From: Duganella sacchari
Lineage (GTDB): Bacteria > Pseudomonadota > Gammaproteobacteria > Burkholderiales > Burkholderiaceae_D
Assembly: GCF_900143065.1 (NCBI RefSeq)
Contig: NZ_FRCX01000020.1
Coordinates: forward strand, 17,166-81,165
Reading direction: 5' to 3'
DNA: 64,000 bases
Within the stretch, counting starts at the first letter, position 1. Each line of letters starts with the position of its first letter. The translations under genes were made by a program, and so were the position numbers. Shown here piece by piece: positions 46,289 through 56,222 of the stretch. The notes under the pieces were generated by a model. The model ran no database searches. It had not been told where the DNA came from and saw only the letters and a list, made by a program, of their open reading frames with translations.

Positions 46289-48271
46289 ATGACCCACCCA
46301 TCCTCCGCGCCGAAAATTACCGCCCTCGAGGGCGATCCAGCAGAGGATGATGAGCTGATCCGTCAGCTCGGACTGGCGGACAAAGGCATTTCGCTGTCCC
46401 GGATGGAGGGCCGCGTTTTCCTGCGCATCACTGGCGAAGTCAGCTACGGTGGCCGCCGCATCGCCTACGATCTGGTGCCGACGCAAGGCGTGCTGGCCAA
46501 GCCGTCCAAGTGGCGAAAAATGGATGCCGAGGCGCGCGGCGCATTGCTGCGCGAACGGGCCAGCGACGAGGTCATCGACACCCTGCATGCGGACACCACG
46601 ACCTTCGTCCAGGAGCTGGTTGAGGCCTGCGATGACTGTGATATGGACGCCGAGCCCTTCCTGCAGGCGCTCAGCGATATGCAGATTTCCGAGCCGGCCG
46701 GCATGGTGTTCGACCGCATCCGCATGCGTCTGGAGCACGCGGTCGAGCGCGACATGGAGGAACAGCACGCCGAGCGCACGCGCCAGAGCATCAATCTGGC
46801 GGAATATCCCGCCTCGTTTGACGTCGCGCGCCGCATGAAGCGCAAGCTGATTGCCGTGCTGGGGCCGACCAATTCCGGCAAGACCCACCAGGCCATGGAA
46901 GCCCTGGGCAAGGCGCCGAGCGGCGTCTACCTGGCGCCGCTGCGCTTGCTGGCGCTGGAGAACTATGAGCGCTTGCAGGAAATGCAACAGCATGGCAAGC
47001 CCTTGAAAGTCAGCCTGGTCACGGGCGAGGAGCGCCGGCTCATGCCCGGCGCCACCCACGTCGCCAGCACCGTGGAGATGCTGGATACCCAGACGCCGGT
47101 CGATGTGGCGGTGATCGACGAGATCCAGATGTTAGCTGACCGCGATCGCGGCGCCGCCTGGACCGCCGCCGTTTGCGGCGCGCCGGCCAAGGTGGTCTAT
47201 CTGGTGGGTGCGCCGGAAGCGCGGCGCGCCATCGAGGTGCTGGCTGCGCGCCTGGAGTGCGAGCTGGAAGTCCACCTGCTCAAGCGCAAGGGACCGTTGA
47301 CCGTCGAACCGGCCGCTGTGCGCAAGCTCAGCAGTCTGCGCCGCGGCGATGCGGTGATCTGCTTCTCGCGCCGCGAAGTGCTGATGTGGCGTGACATGGT
47401 GACCGAGATGGGCCTGTCGGTGGCCACCGTGTATGGCAATCTGTCGCCCGAGGTGCGGCGCGCGCAGGCCCAGCGTTTCCGCGACGGTGCGGCTGACGTG
47501 GTGGTCGGTACGGATGCCATCGCCATGGGCCTGAACATGCCGATCGCGCGCGTGGTGATGACCACCACCGTCAAATACAACGGTTATGAAGAGGAAGAGA
47601 TTCCAGCCGCGCTGGCGCGCCAGATTGCCGGCCGGGCAGGGCGCTTTGGCGTGCATGAGGAAGGCCTGGTGGCGGGCTACGACAACGAGACCCATAATGT
47701 GATGCGCTCGCTGTTGCGCGAAAAGCCGGTGCCGCTGAAAACCACCGGCTTTGCCGTGGCGCCGACGCTGGAGCATCTGCACCGTATTTCCTCGGTCACG
47801 CACGAGCATGCGCTGGCCAAGTTGCTCAAGCGCTTTGTGCACAATATCGATGTGCCGGATGGTTTCTTCTATCCGCGCATTACCGAAGACCAGTTCGAGC
47901 GCGCGGCCTGGCTGGATACGCTGGAACTGACGGTGGCGGAAAAGTTCGCGCTGTCGCTGGTGCCGATTTCGTCCAAGGTGCCGTCACTGCAGCACGCGTG
48001 GGAGAACTGGGCCAGGTCGCTGGCGCAGAAGAAGATCACGCCACTGAAGTCGGGCGAGACGCCGCTGCACTATATGAATCTGCAGGAAGTGGAAGATGCC
48101 TGCCGCCTGTATTCGGCATATGCATGGCTGGCCTATCGCCAGCCTGAATATTTCCCGGACACCGAACTGGCGCAGCGCCTGTCGCGTGAGGCGTCGGAGC
48201 GCGTGGATGCGATCCTGCAGGATCAGAATTCGGCAGCACGCAAACGGCAGCCGCGCAAATTCCGGCGCTGA
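46289..48271 (+). CDS. SUV3-like DExH RNA/DNA helicase
   Basis: This 660-residue protein has the SF2 helicase core: Walker A GPTNSGKTHQAMEALG, DEIQM in place of DExH, the motif III region YLVGAPEARR, and C-terminal motif VI QIAGRAGRFG. A charged N-terminal domain (residues 1-180) precedes it. The GPTNSGKT/DEIQM pattern and QIAGRAGR are typical of the Suv3 branch, whose eukaryotic member works in the mitochondrial RNA degradosome. The start at 46289 follows a GTC context without strong ribosome site. Confidence 0.9.
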   Translation: MTHPSSAPKITALEGDPAEDDELIRQLGLADKGISLSRMEGRVFLRITGEVSYGGRRIAYDLVPTQGVLAKPSKWRKMDAEARGALLRERASDEVIDTLHADTTTFVQELVEACDDCDMDAEPFLQALSDMQISEPAGMVFDRIRMRLEHAVERDMEEQHAERTRQSINLAEYPASFDVARRMKRKLIAVLGPTNSGKTHQAMEALGKAPSGVYLAPLRLLALENYERLQEMQQHGKPLKVSLVTGEERRLMPGATHVASTVEMLDTQTPVDVAVIDEIQMLADRDRGAAWTAAVCGAPAKVVYLVGAPEARRAIEVLAARLECELEVHLLKRKGPLTVEPAAVRKLSSLRRGDAVICFSRREVLMWRDMVTEMGLSVATVYGNLSPEVRRAQAQRFRDGAADVVVGTDAIAMGLNMPIARVVMTTTVKYNGYEEEEIPAALARQIAGRAGRFGVHEEGLVAGYDNETHNVMRSLLREKPVPLKTTGFAVAPTLEHLHRISSVTHEHALAKLLKRFVHNIDVPDGFFYPRITEDQFERAAWLDTLELTVAEKFALSLVPISSKVPSLQHAWENWARSLAQKKITPLKSGETPLHYMNLQEVEDACRLYSAYAWLAYRQPEYFPDTELAQRLSREASERVDAILQDQNSAARKRQPRKFRR

Positions 48272-48275
48272 AAAC

Positions 48276-48303
48276 AAAAAAGCCATCCGAAGATGGCTTT
48301 TTT
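48276..48303. terminator. Two-way terminator between helicase gene and tRNA-Lys
   Basis: A perfect stem AAAAAAGCCATC/GATGGCTTTTTT with CGAA loop follows the helicase stop by 4 bp. The A/T runs on either side allow it to end transcription from both the helicase gene and the convergent tRNA gene. Confidence 0.92.
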
Positions 48304-48312
48304 GTTGAATCT

Positions 48313-48388
48313 TGGTAGGCCGTGCGGGATTCGAACCTGCGACCAACGGATTAAAAGTCCGCTGCTCTACCAGCTGAGCTAACGACCC
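48313..48388 (-). tRNA. tRNA-Lys (anticodon TTT)
   Basis: The minus strand folds as a 76-nt tRNA. The acceptor arm GGGTCGT pairs with ACGGCCT (two G-T pairs), the D loop is AGCTGGTAGA, the anticodon loop CTTTTAA gives anticodon TTT, and the T loop is TTCGAAT. The CCA end is encoded. It reads AAA/AAG codons. Confidence 0.97.
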
Positions 48389-48398
48389 AAGGGCCGGA

Positions 48399-48427
48399 AT
48401 TATACGATCCCGTGCTGGAAAGTACAA
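48399..48427 (-). promoter_or_regulatory. Sigma-70 promoter of tRNA-Lys
   Basis: On the minus strand TTGTAC (48427-48422) and TATAAT (48404-48399) are separated by exactly 17 bp, with the tRNA 5' end 11 nt after the -10. Confidence 0.85.
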
Positions 48428-48557
48428 GGGGCTCGATGGGCGTGGGCATGAAAAAAATTCATCCGCGCGACACTAAACAAGCAACCTCAGCTATCATATC
48501 GCCCTGCCATTAAAAGCAGCAATTTGCTGTACATAAGTTGCTTAGCAAGGAATATTA

Positions 48558-49721
48558 ATGAAAGTAGTTGAGGGAATTGCCCAGGGCACGCGCAAGCCGC
48601 TGCCGGCGCAATTCGGACTGATTAATCTGTTGAAGGCGGGCGCGGCGCAGTTCATCGTCTGGCACCATCTGGCGTTTTACGGCCCGATGGCGGACCACGC
48701 ACGCATCATCGCCCCTGCCGTGATCGACTGGCTGAGCAGCAGTGCGCGCATTGCCGTGCAAGTATTCCTGGTGATCGGCGGCTTCCTTGCGGCCAAATCG
48801 CTGGCGCCCGGCGCGGAGGCGGGCTACGCGCAGCCGCTGCGCGCCATCTGGCGCCGCTACGTCAAGCTGGCGCCGCCATTTTTTGTTGCCACACTGATTG
48901 CCGCCGCCGCGTCGCTGCAGGCCGGCGCATGGATGACGCATGACTCCATTTCGGCGCCTGCCACGCTGAGCCAGCTGAGTGCCCACGCCTTGCTGCTGCA
49001 TGGCGTACTGGGCTATGCCTCGCTGTCGGCCGGCGCCTGGTATGTGGCGATCGACTTCCAGCTGTATGCCCTGCTGGTGATGATGCTGTGGTTTGCCGGC
49101 ATCGCCGAAGGCAAGCGCCCCATGAAATGGCTGATGCCGCTGACGGTGGCGGCCGGCATTACGCTGTCGCTGCTGCATTTTAATCTGGATGCGGAATGGG
49201 ATAACTGGGCGCCGTATTTCTTCGGCAGCTATGGCCTGGGCATGATGGCCTGGTGGGCCAGCGATCCGCGCCGCAAGCCGGGCGCCGCCATGCTGTTGCT
49301 GGCCATGGCGCTGCTGCCGGCGCTGATCGGCCTGACGCTGGAATTTCGTAGCCGTATCGCGCTGGCGGCCGTGGTGGCCTGCGTGCTGTTCCTGTTTGGC
49401 CGCGTCAAGACCACTTCGGATGGCCGTGCCTGGTCGGCGGTGCATCATATGGGCAAGATTTCGTATTCGGTATTTTTGATTCACTTCCCCGTCTGCCTGC
49501 TGGTGAACGCCGCGTTCACGCACTTTGCGCCAGTGGAACCGGCCTGGCAGGGACTGGGCATGCTGACGGCCTGGGCCTCCAGCCTGCTGGCCGGGGAGGC
49601 GTTCCACCGCTGGGTCGAAGAGCCGCTCGGGCGCCTCATCCAGCACGTCACCGACCAGCTTGTCGTACAGGATGTGCATATGCCGGCGCAGGTACGGACC
49701 AGCGGTGTGTCGCTGCGATAA
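48558..49721 (+). CDS. Acyltransferase-3 type membrane protein
   Basis: This 387-residue protein has about ten membrane helices. The N-terminal region LKAGAAQFIVWHHLAFYGPM holds the His of the acyltransferase-3 family, and SGAVWYVAIDFQ-like and GKISYSVFLIHFPVCLLVN segments match the later conserved parts. It probably O-acylates an envelope glycan. AGGAA precedes the ATG. Substrate unknown. Confidence 0.88.
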   Translation: MKVVEGIAQGTRKPLPAQFGLINLLKAGAAQFIVWHHLAFYGPMADHARIIAPAVIDWLSSSARIAVQVFLVIGGFLAAKSLAPGAEAGYAQPLRAIWRRYVKLAPPFFVATLIAAAASLQAGAWMTHDSISAPATLSQLSAHALLLHGVLGYASLSAGAWYVAIDFQLYALLVMMLWFAGIAEGKRPMKWLMPLTVAAGITLSLLHFNLDAEWDNWAPYFFGSYGLGMMAWWASDPRRKPGAAMLLLAMALLPALIGLTLEFRSRIALAAVVACVLFLFGRVKTTSDGRAWSAVHHMGKISYSVFLIHFPVCLLVNAAFTHFAPVEPAWQGLGMLTAWASSLLAGEAFHRWVEEPLGRLIQHVTDQLVVQDVHMPAQVRTSGVSLR

Positions 49722-49761
49722 TTTATAATGCGCCTCTTATACGATTTGAGAGGACGGTCCC

Positions 49762-49983
49762 ATGACCTACGAAGAATATCTGGATGAAGTCACGACGCTG
49801 ATCTTCGAAAAATATGGCCTGCCCGAGGCCGCCGCCGTCAAGCTGGTGGTGGCCGCGCAGGACAAGGAATTCTTTGTCAAACACGACAAGGATAAACAGT
49901 TGCGCAATATCGATCAGGCGCATAAGGACGCCCAGGCCATCTACGCGGCAGCCCACGGCGACAAGCCGAAAGCTCCACGCTAA
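49762..49983 (+). CDS. Conserved small protein of unknown function
   Basis: This 73-residue acidic/basic helical protein begins MTYEEYLDEVTTLIFEKYGLPE and has Lys-rich repeats later (KHDKDKQLRNIDQAHKDAQ). It has a good ribosome site (GAGAGGACG). I recall similar small ORFs in related bacteria but no function. Confidence 0.75.
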   Translation: MTYEEYLDEVTTLIFEKYGLPEAAAVKLVVAAQDKEFFVKHDKDKQLRNIDQAHKDAQAIYAAAHGDKPKAPR

Positions 49984-49990
49984 GTCAGCC

Positions 49991-50021
49991 CTGCGCGGGC
50001 GGTACCGACACCGCCGCGCAG
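49991..50021. terminator. GC-rich hairpin between convergent genes
   Basis: CTGCGCGGGCGGT pairs with ACCGCCGCGCAG apart from one bulged G, with a 6-nt loop. There is no T run, so it is only a possible terminator or stability hairpin between the 49983 and 50034 stops. Confidence 0.45.
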
Positions 50022-50033
50022 TCGCCGTTAACA

Positions 50034-53000
50034 CTACACCAGGAAATCCCAGCCGGTCACCGCGATCTGGTGCTGGACGATTTCCTGCGAGTGCATGAAG
50101 CCGTCTGCGATGGTTTCCAGTGACACACCGTTATTCCACACGCGCTGCCAGGCCGCCAGGCCAGCGGCGTCGCTGTGGCGGCCGAGAATGGCCTGGTAAA
50201 GCAGTTCAAGGTCGTGCGCGCTGTCGCCATTGAAGACCGTGGCGTTGCGCTGCTGCCCCTCCTGCGACGTCATGATGCCAAGCGCCACCTGTCCCAGCGT
50301 TGCGCCAGCCTGCATGGCGTTGGCCCAGGACTCGATCCCCAGATAATCCGCCTGACGCCCCAGGACGTCCTTGTACAGGCCGGCAACGGCCGTCAGCGCG
50401 TCGTCGTGCCCGACTGTCAGTGTGGTGTCGGCAAACTGCAGGCGTTCAACGTTGATGAGCACGGCCTGCTGCTGGGGCTGGCTTTTGGAACTCACGGTCA
50501 GATAGGCGTGATGCTGGACCAGCACATAGTCCGTGCTGGCGCCGCTGAACTGGGCGGTATCGGTGTCCAGGCCGCCATGCAGGATGCTGCTGGTGGCGGC
50601 CGTGCCCGCATGCAAGGCGCCGCCGCTTTGCGCTGCCGCTGCGGCCGTTGGCGTGGAAAACCGCAGCAGGTCGCTGCCGCCGCCGGCAAACACCGAGCTG
50701 CTGTTGCTGGCGGCCACTGTGAACTGCTGACTGGCCTGGTCGCCGGTCAGAATCTGGCCGTTGGTGTTGCCGCTCACGTTGGCCGCGCCGATGATGGCGG
50801 CGAAATTCACCGTGTTGAGCTGCAGCGTGTTGCCGGCGCCAATGTGGGAGGCGTCGATCACCAGCGCCGTGTGCTGCTGGTCGCTGCTGGCGCCGGTGAG
50901 CGTCAGCATGGCGCCGGTCACGCCTGCGCCGCTGCTGGGGACGATGGTCTGCACCAGCAGTGGCGCGCTGCTGGCCAGTTGGTTGAGGAAGGTGACGCCA
51001 TTGCCGGTCAGGTGGCCCTGGTCGCTGGCGGGATGGTCGGGCGTGGCGGCCAGGATGGCCTGGATCAGGTGCTCGGTGGAGCTGCCGGCCGGCGCGCTGG
51101 CGCCGCCGGTGGCGGTCAGTCCCAGGCCCGGCGCGACTTGCGCCATCAGCAGGTTGCTGGCGCCGCTGGTGACCAGCGGAATATCGGCGACATTGGCGCT
51201 GCCCGTGTTGTCGCTGCGCGTCGTGCTGACAATCGGGACGACGATCTGCATGCCGCTGCCGCCGCCTGGCAGGCTGACCGGTTGCTGCGTCACCGGCACG
51301 CCATCGATGGTGGTGGCTGGCTGCGTGGGCGGCGCTTCGATGGTCAGGCTCAGGGTGCCACCGGCGGGCGAGGCATTGCCGGCCAGGTCGAACTGTTTGG
51401 CGCTCAGGTTGTGCGCGCCGACTGACAGTGCGCTGCTGGTAATGCTCCAGTTGCCGGCGCCGTCGGCGGTGGCCGTGCCCAGCACGGTGGTGCCGTTACT
51501 GTCGTAGAGCTTGACGGTGGCGTTGGCCGCCGCGGTCCCGGTCAGCACCGGCGTGGCGATATTGGTGAGGTTGTCGCCCTGCGTGCCGCTGTCGCTGGCT
51601 GGCGCCAGGGTAGGTGCGGATGGCGCCGACGGGGCGGCGGTATCGATGAGCAGCGACAGCCCTGCGCTGGCCGTGGAGACATTGCCCGCGCGGTCAGTCT
51701 GCTGCACGGTCAGCGTGTGGTTGCCGTCGCTGAGCATGCTGGAGACGATGCTCCAGTGACCAGAGCCATCCGCCGTCGCAGTTCCAAGCACCGTGACGCC
51801 GTCCGTATCGTACAGCGTGATGGCGGCATTGGCTTCGGCGGCGCCGGTGATGGTGGGCGTGGCGACATTGGTGATGCCGTCGCCGACGATGCCGCCATCG
51901 CTGGCGCTGGCCAGCGCCGGTGTGGCTGGCGCGGCGGCGCTGGTGTCGATGACGACGGCCAGGCCGGTGCCGGCGGTGGAGACATTGCCGGCGGCGTCGG
52001 TCTGCTTGACGCTCAGCGTGTGATTGCCGGCGCTCAGCGTGCTGCTGGTGATGGTCCAGTTGCCGGCGCCATCGGCGGTGGCCGTGCCCAGCAAGGTGGT
52101 GCCATCGGTGTCGTACAGATGGACCACGGCATTGGCTTCACCGACGCCGGTGAAGGTTGGCGTGGTGTTGTTGGTGATGGCGTCGCTGTGCGAGATGCCG
52201 GTGTCGGTGCCCGCCGTCATGGCCAGGGCGGTGGGTGCGGCTGGCGCGCTGTGGTCGAGTGCATAGGTCTGGCCGGAAATGTAGCCGCCGCTGATGGCGA
52301 CACTGCCGCCGTTCTGAATGCCGGTGCCGCTGCCGTTCAGGTCCAGCCGCAGGTTGCCGTCGCCGCCTAGCGTGTTGATGGTGACCGTGTAAGTAGCGCC
52401 GCTGCCGGTGACCGAGGCGATGGTGCCGCTGGCGTTGCCGGTGGAGGTCAGCGTGAAGTCGCTGGCATCGACGCCGGTCACGCTCTCGCTGAAGGTGACG
52501 GTGTAGCTGACCGTGGTGGCGCTGGCGGCCACGCCCGCGCTGGCGCCGCCCGCGCGCACGATGCTGAGCACAGCGGGCGCGTTTTGCACGAGGATGGTTT
52601 GCGCGAGATAGCTGACGTTGCCGGCCGCGTCGGTGGCCGACAGGTAGATGTGGTAAGTCCCCGCCGACAGCGCCGCGCCGCCGACGTTCAGGCTGGTGCC
52701 GGAAATGGCAAAGCTGGCGTTATCCGCATCGTTGGTGCCGTTGCCGGTCGCCAGCGCGTAGCTGACCGTCGTGCTGTCCGTGGCGGACAAGGTGGCCAGT
52801 GCAGCGCCGGAGGTGGACGAAATCACCGCGGCCGTGGTGCTGCTCAGCGCGACGCTGGCTGGCGCGGCGGTATCGATGGTCACGGCCAGCGCGGAGGTTG
52901 CGGCCGACACATTGCCTGCCGCATCGGTGGCCTTGGTGGTCAGGTTGTGTAAGCCCGCCGTCAGCGCCGAACTCGTGATCGACCAGTTGCCGCCGGTCGC

Positions 53001-56000
53001 GGTGGCCGTGCCCAGCACCGTGGTGCCGTCGCTGTCGTACAGCGTGACCGTGCTGCCGCTTTCCGCCGTGCCAGTGATGGTGGGCGTGGTGTTGCTGGTG
53101 ATGTTGTCGGTGCTGGAAATGCCGCTGTCGCTGCCGGCGGCGAGGTCGGGCGTGGATGGCGCCGCTGGCGCCGTATGGTCCAGCGTGTACGTCTGGCCGG
53201 CGGTGTAGCCGCTGCCAATGGCCACGCTGGCGCCGCTCTGGATGCCGGTGCCGCTGCTTTTCAGGTCCAGGCGCAGGCTGCCGTCGCCGCCCAGGCTGTT
53301 GACGGTGACCGTGTAGATGCTGCCACTGCCGGTGACGGACGCAATCGTACCCGCTGCATTGCCGCTGGCCGTCAGCACGAAGTCGCTGGCGTCAACGCCG
53401 GTGACGCTTTCGCTGAACGTGACGGTGTAGGTAGCCGAACTCGCGCTGGCCGCCACGGTTGTGCTGGCGCCGCCGGCGCGCACAATGCTGCTGACGGTCG
53501 GCACGCTGAGCACCGTGACCGTCTGCGCCAGATGGCTGACATTGCCGGCCGCATCGGTGGCCGACAGATAAACGTGGTAGCTGCCCGCAGTCAGCGTCGC
53601 ACCGCCGACACTGAGCGTGCTGCCGGTCATCGTGAAACTGCCGTTGTCCGCGTCGTTGGTGCCGTTGCCGGTCGCCAGTGCGTAGGTGATGGTATTGCTG
53701 TCGCTGGCGGACAGCGTGCCGATGCTGGCGCCACTGGTGGCGCTGGTGCTGACGATGCTGGCGCTGCTCAGCGCCAGTGCGCTGGGCGCGCTGGTATCGA
53801 TGGTCACCGCCAGGGTTGACGACGCGCTCGACACATTGCCCGCCGCATCGGTGGCCTTGGCGCTCAGGTTGTGCGTACCGGGCGTAAGCGTGCTGGCGGT
53901 GACCGACCAGTTGCCGCCGGTGGCCGTGGCGGTGCCCAGCACCGTGCTGCCGTCGCTGTCGTACAGCGTGACGGTGCTGCCGCTCTCCGCCGTGCCGGTG
54001 ATGGTGGGCGTGGTGTTGTTGGTGAGGTTGTCGGTATTGGAGCTGCCGCTATCGCTGCCAGCTGCCAGGTCCGGCGTGGACGGCGCCGCCGGTGCGGTGG
54101 TGTCGATGGTGTAGGTCTGGCTGGCGACGGTGCCGTCATTGCCGGCCACATCGGTCACCTTGAATTTGAGCGTGCTGCTGCCCGTCAGCGACGTGCTCCA
54201 GCTGACGGCGGTACCCGAGACGCTGCTGCTGATGTTGGTCCAGGTGGCGCCGTTGTCCTTCGAGGCGTACAGTATGTCGCCGGCGCCCAGGCTGGTGCTG
54301 AGCGTGGCGCTGATGGTCTGGGCGGCGGTCTGGGTGATGAAGTCGCTGCTGCTGGCGCCGGTGTCGGCCGACAGGGACAGGCTGCCGACGGTGATGGTAG
54401 GCGCCACCGTGTCGATCTGGTAGGCCTGGCTGGCGATGGCGCCGTCGTTGCCCGCCAGGTCGGTCACCTTGAACTTGAGCGTGCTGCTGCCGGACAGCGA
54501 GGTGCTCCAGCTGACGGCCGTGCCGGACACACTGCTGCTGATGTCGGTCCAGGTGGCGCCGTTGTCTTTGGAGGCATACAGCACGTCGCCGGCGCCCAGG
54601 CCGGCGCTGAGCGTGGCGCTGATGTTCTGCGCGGCGGTCTGGGTGATGAAGTCGCTGCTGCTGGTGCCGGTATCGGCCGACAGGCTCAGGCCGCTGACGG
54701 TGGTGGTGGGCGCCACCGTGTCCAGCGTGTAGCTGTGGCTGTAGGCGCTGGTGCTGCCAAAACTGTTGGTGACGCGGGCCTGGAAGGTGCCGCTACCGAC
54801 CAGCGTGGTGGTGGTCGACCAGCTGCTGGAGCCGCTGGCGTAAGTGGTCGCGTTCTGCCAGCTGGCGCCGCCGTCGAATGACACTTCAACCCGTTCGGTG
54901 GCGCCCAGGTTCGCGCTCAGGCTGCCGCTGATGGTCTGGGCGGCGGTCTTGGTGACAAAGTCGCTGGTGCTGGAACCGGTATCGGCGGACAGCGCGGCGC
55001 TGCTCACCAGCGTCACTGGCGCCGTCGTGATGTTGGTGATGCGGATGGTGTCGAAGTAGGGCGCGTCCTGCTCCGGGCCGAACGTCACCTTGAAGCCGTA
55101 GATGCCGCGGAAATCGGTGTTGGCGGACAGGTCGATGCGGTTGTAGGAGTTGGCCAGCAAGCCGCTGAAGGTCACTGCGCTCCCTACCGTGGCGCCGCTG
55201 CTGTTGACCGCCTGCACCGTGATGGCGGGCGCGACGTTGTTACGCAGATAGAATTCGTTGAGGTCGAAGCAGTAGCTGCTGGCATTGGCCTTGAACGTGA
55301 CGTAGTCGACGTCGTCGGCCTGCACGCGGATCGCGCTACTGTCGCCTTCGCCGGCGGTGCCGTAGCCGTTGGTGCCGAAGCCGATGCCACGGATCGCAAA
55401 CAGGGCGATATTGCTGCTCGACTGCGCCACCACGTCCCAGCCGCTGCTGCCCACATTCGATGCGCTCAGCACATAAGGTGTGGCATAGCCTGCGGACACC
55501 TGGCTGTAGTTGTAGTTCTGATTGCCTGCAATCTCCGGCGCGTTAAACGTGGTCTCGGTACTGGCCACCGTCAATGTATGTGCGTACTCGGGCCAGGCCA
55601 GCGCGGCGCGTATGCCTTGGCCCACGCCTGGTGCATGATCAAGCGTCCACGCGCCCGCGCCCAATATGCCGCTGGCCGCCGCCACGGGCACACCCAGCGC
55701 CTGCGACAGTGCCGCAACAAACGCGACGCCCTGTGCGCCTTCGGCAACCTGGCAGGCATACAGCATCAGGCTGGCGCCCTGGCGCAGCGTCATGCCGAGC
55801 GATGCCAGCATGGCCTGGACCTCCACATCGTTCAGCGCCGCGCTGTCGAGCGTGCGTGCGCCCAGTTGCAGGCGCGCGGGCGCGCCGTGGCAGACCAGAT
55901 GCAGCGCATCGTAATCTTGCGTACCGGCAGCCCAGCGCACCAGCTGGGCCAGTCCGTCCTGTTGGCCGTCAAATTCCACGATGGCCATGCCGGGGCGTGC

Positions 56001-56174
56001 GCCGGCTGCCAGCACGTGGCGGTCTTCAAGTGCCGTGTCGATCAGAAGCGCCTCCTTACGGCCGGCATTGGCGGCCGGCGCCGCAGCGCGCACGCAAGCC
56101 GCGCCGTCTCCGCTTCCGCCCAGAAATGGCGTGCGTGGGGTGAGGTGGAAGAGGGGAAGGTCGCGGTTGCTCAT
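50034..56174 (-). CDS. Giant repeat protein: DUF4347, Ig-like repeats, DUF4214
   Basis: The 2046-residue protein begins with a DUF4347 region (about 40-190) that has LHLVCHGAPARLQLG (His96) and LMLYACQVAEG (Cys141), a caspase-like His/Cys layout. A jellyroll-like region follows. Then come tandem Ig-like modules of about 100 residues (NDGTVASQTYTIDTTAPAAP type) and a larger 308-residue module repeated. The C-terminus holds two DUF4214 repeats (LYKDVLGRQADYLGIESWA; LYQAILGRHSDAAGLAAWQ). This is the style of large type-I-secreted adhesins or surface enzymes; no signal peptide is present. Secretion genes are not in the window. Confidence 0.88.
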   Translation of the reverse strand: MSNRDLPLFHLTPRTPFLGGSGDGAACVRAAAPAANAGRKEALLIDTALEDRHVLAAGARPGMAIVEFDGQQDGLAQLVRWAAGTQDYDALHLVCHGAPARLQLGARTLDSAALNDVEVQAMLASLGMTLRQGASLMLYACQVAEGAQGVAFVAALSQALGVPVAAASGILGAGAWTLDHAPGVGQGIRAALAWPEYAHTLTVASTETTFNAPEIAGNQNYNYSQVSAGYATPYVLSASNVGSSGWDVVAQSSSNIALFAIRGIGFGTNGYGTAGEGDSSAIRVQADDVDYVTFKANASSYCFDLNEFYLRNNVAPAITVQAVNSSGATVGSAVTFSGLLANSYNRIDLSANTDFRGIYGFKVTFGPEQDAPYFDTIRITNITTAPVTLVSSAALSADTGSSTSDFVTKTAAQTISGSLSANLGATERVEVSFDGGASWQNATTYASGSSSWSTTTTLVGSGTFQARVTNSFGSTSAYSHSYTLDTVAPTTTVSGLSLSADTGTSSSDFITQTAAQNISATLSAGLGAGDVLYASKDNGATWTDISSSVSGTAVSWSTSLSGSSTLKFKVTDLAGNDGAIASQAYQIDTVAPTITVGSLSLSADTGASSSDFITQTAAQTISATLSTSLGAGDILYASKDNGATWTNISSSVSGTAVSWSTSLTGSSTLKFKVTDVAGNDGTVASQTYTIDTTAPAAPSTPDLAAGSDSGSSNTDNLTNNTTPTITGTAESGSTVTLYDSDGSTVLGTATATGGNWSVTASTLTPGTHNLSAKATDAAGNVSSASSTLAVTIDTSAPSALALSSASIVSTSATSGASIGTLSASDSNTITYALATGNGTNDADNGSFTMTGSTLSVGGATLTAGSYHVYLSATDAAGNVSHLAQTVTVLSVPTVSSIVRAGGASTTVAASASSATYTVTFSESVTGVDASDFVLTASGNAAGTIASVTGSGSIYTVTVNSLGGDGSLRLDLKSSGTGIQSGASVAIGSGYTAGQTYTLDHTAPAAPSTPDLAAGSDSGISSTDNITSNTTPTITGTAESGSTVTLYDSDGTTVLGTATATGGNWSITSSALTAGLHNLTTKATDAAGNVSAATSALAVTIDTAAPASVALSSTTAAVISSTSGAALATLSATDSTTVSYALATGNGTNDADNASFAISGTSLNVGGAALSAGTYHIYLSATDAAGNVSYLAQTILVQNAPAVLSIVRAGGASAGVAASATTVSYTVTFSESVTGVDASDFTLTSTGNASGTIASVTGSGATYTVTINTLGGDGNLRLDLNGSGTGIQNGGSVAISGGYISGQTYALDHSAPAAPTALAMTAGTDTGISHSDAITNNTTPTFTGVGEANAVVHLYDTDGTTLLGTATADGAGNWTITSSTLSAGNHTLSVKQTDAAGNVSTAGTGLAVVIDTSAAAPATPALASASDGGIVGDGITNVATPTITGAAEANAAITLYDTDGVTVLGTATADGSGHWSIVSSMLSDGNHTLTVQQTDRAGNVSTASAGLSLLIDTAAPSAPSAPTLAPASDSGTQGDNLTNIATPVLTGTAAANATVKLYDSNGTTVLGTATADGAGNWSITSSALSVGAHNLSAKQFDLAGNASPAGGTLSLTIEAPPTQPATTIDGVPVTQQPVSLPGGGSGMQIVVPIVSTTRSDNTGSANVADIPLVTSGASNLLMAQVAPGLGLTATGGASAPAGSSTEHLIQAILAATPDHPASDQGHLTGNGVTFLNQLASSAPLLVQTIVPSSGAGVTGAMLTLTGASSDQQHTALVIDASHIGAGNTLQLNTVNFAAIIGAANVSGNTNGQILTGDQASQQFTVAASNSSSVFAGGGSDLLRFSTPTAAAAAQSGGALHAGTAATSSILHGGLDTDTAQFSGASTDYVLVQHHAYLTVSSKSQPQQQAVLINVERLQFADTTLTVGHDDALTAVAGLYKDVLGRQADYLGIESWANAMQAGATLGQVALGIMTSQEGQQRNATVFNGDSAHDLELLYQAILGRHSDAAGLAAWQRVWNNGVSLETIADGFMHSQEIVQHQIAVTGWDFLV
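52260..54730. repeat. Tandem DNA repeats inside the giant gene
   Basis: Two nearly identical 309-nt units are visible at 54117 and 54426 (103 codons). A larger 924-nt period (308 codons) is visible between 52731 and 53655. Both periods are multiples of three, so unit gain or loss keeps the frame. Differences between units are mostly silent or conservative. Confidence 0.8.
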
Positions 56175-56222
56175 CTTGGTTCTCTTAGTGTGACAATGGG
56201 ATTGCGGGATTGCTGCTAATGC

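Noticed and set aside
50034..56174. CRISPR array suspected from regular repeats
   Set aside because: The units are 300-900 nt, coding and in frame with a single protein. No short direct repeats with unique spacers exist in the window.
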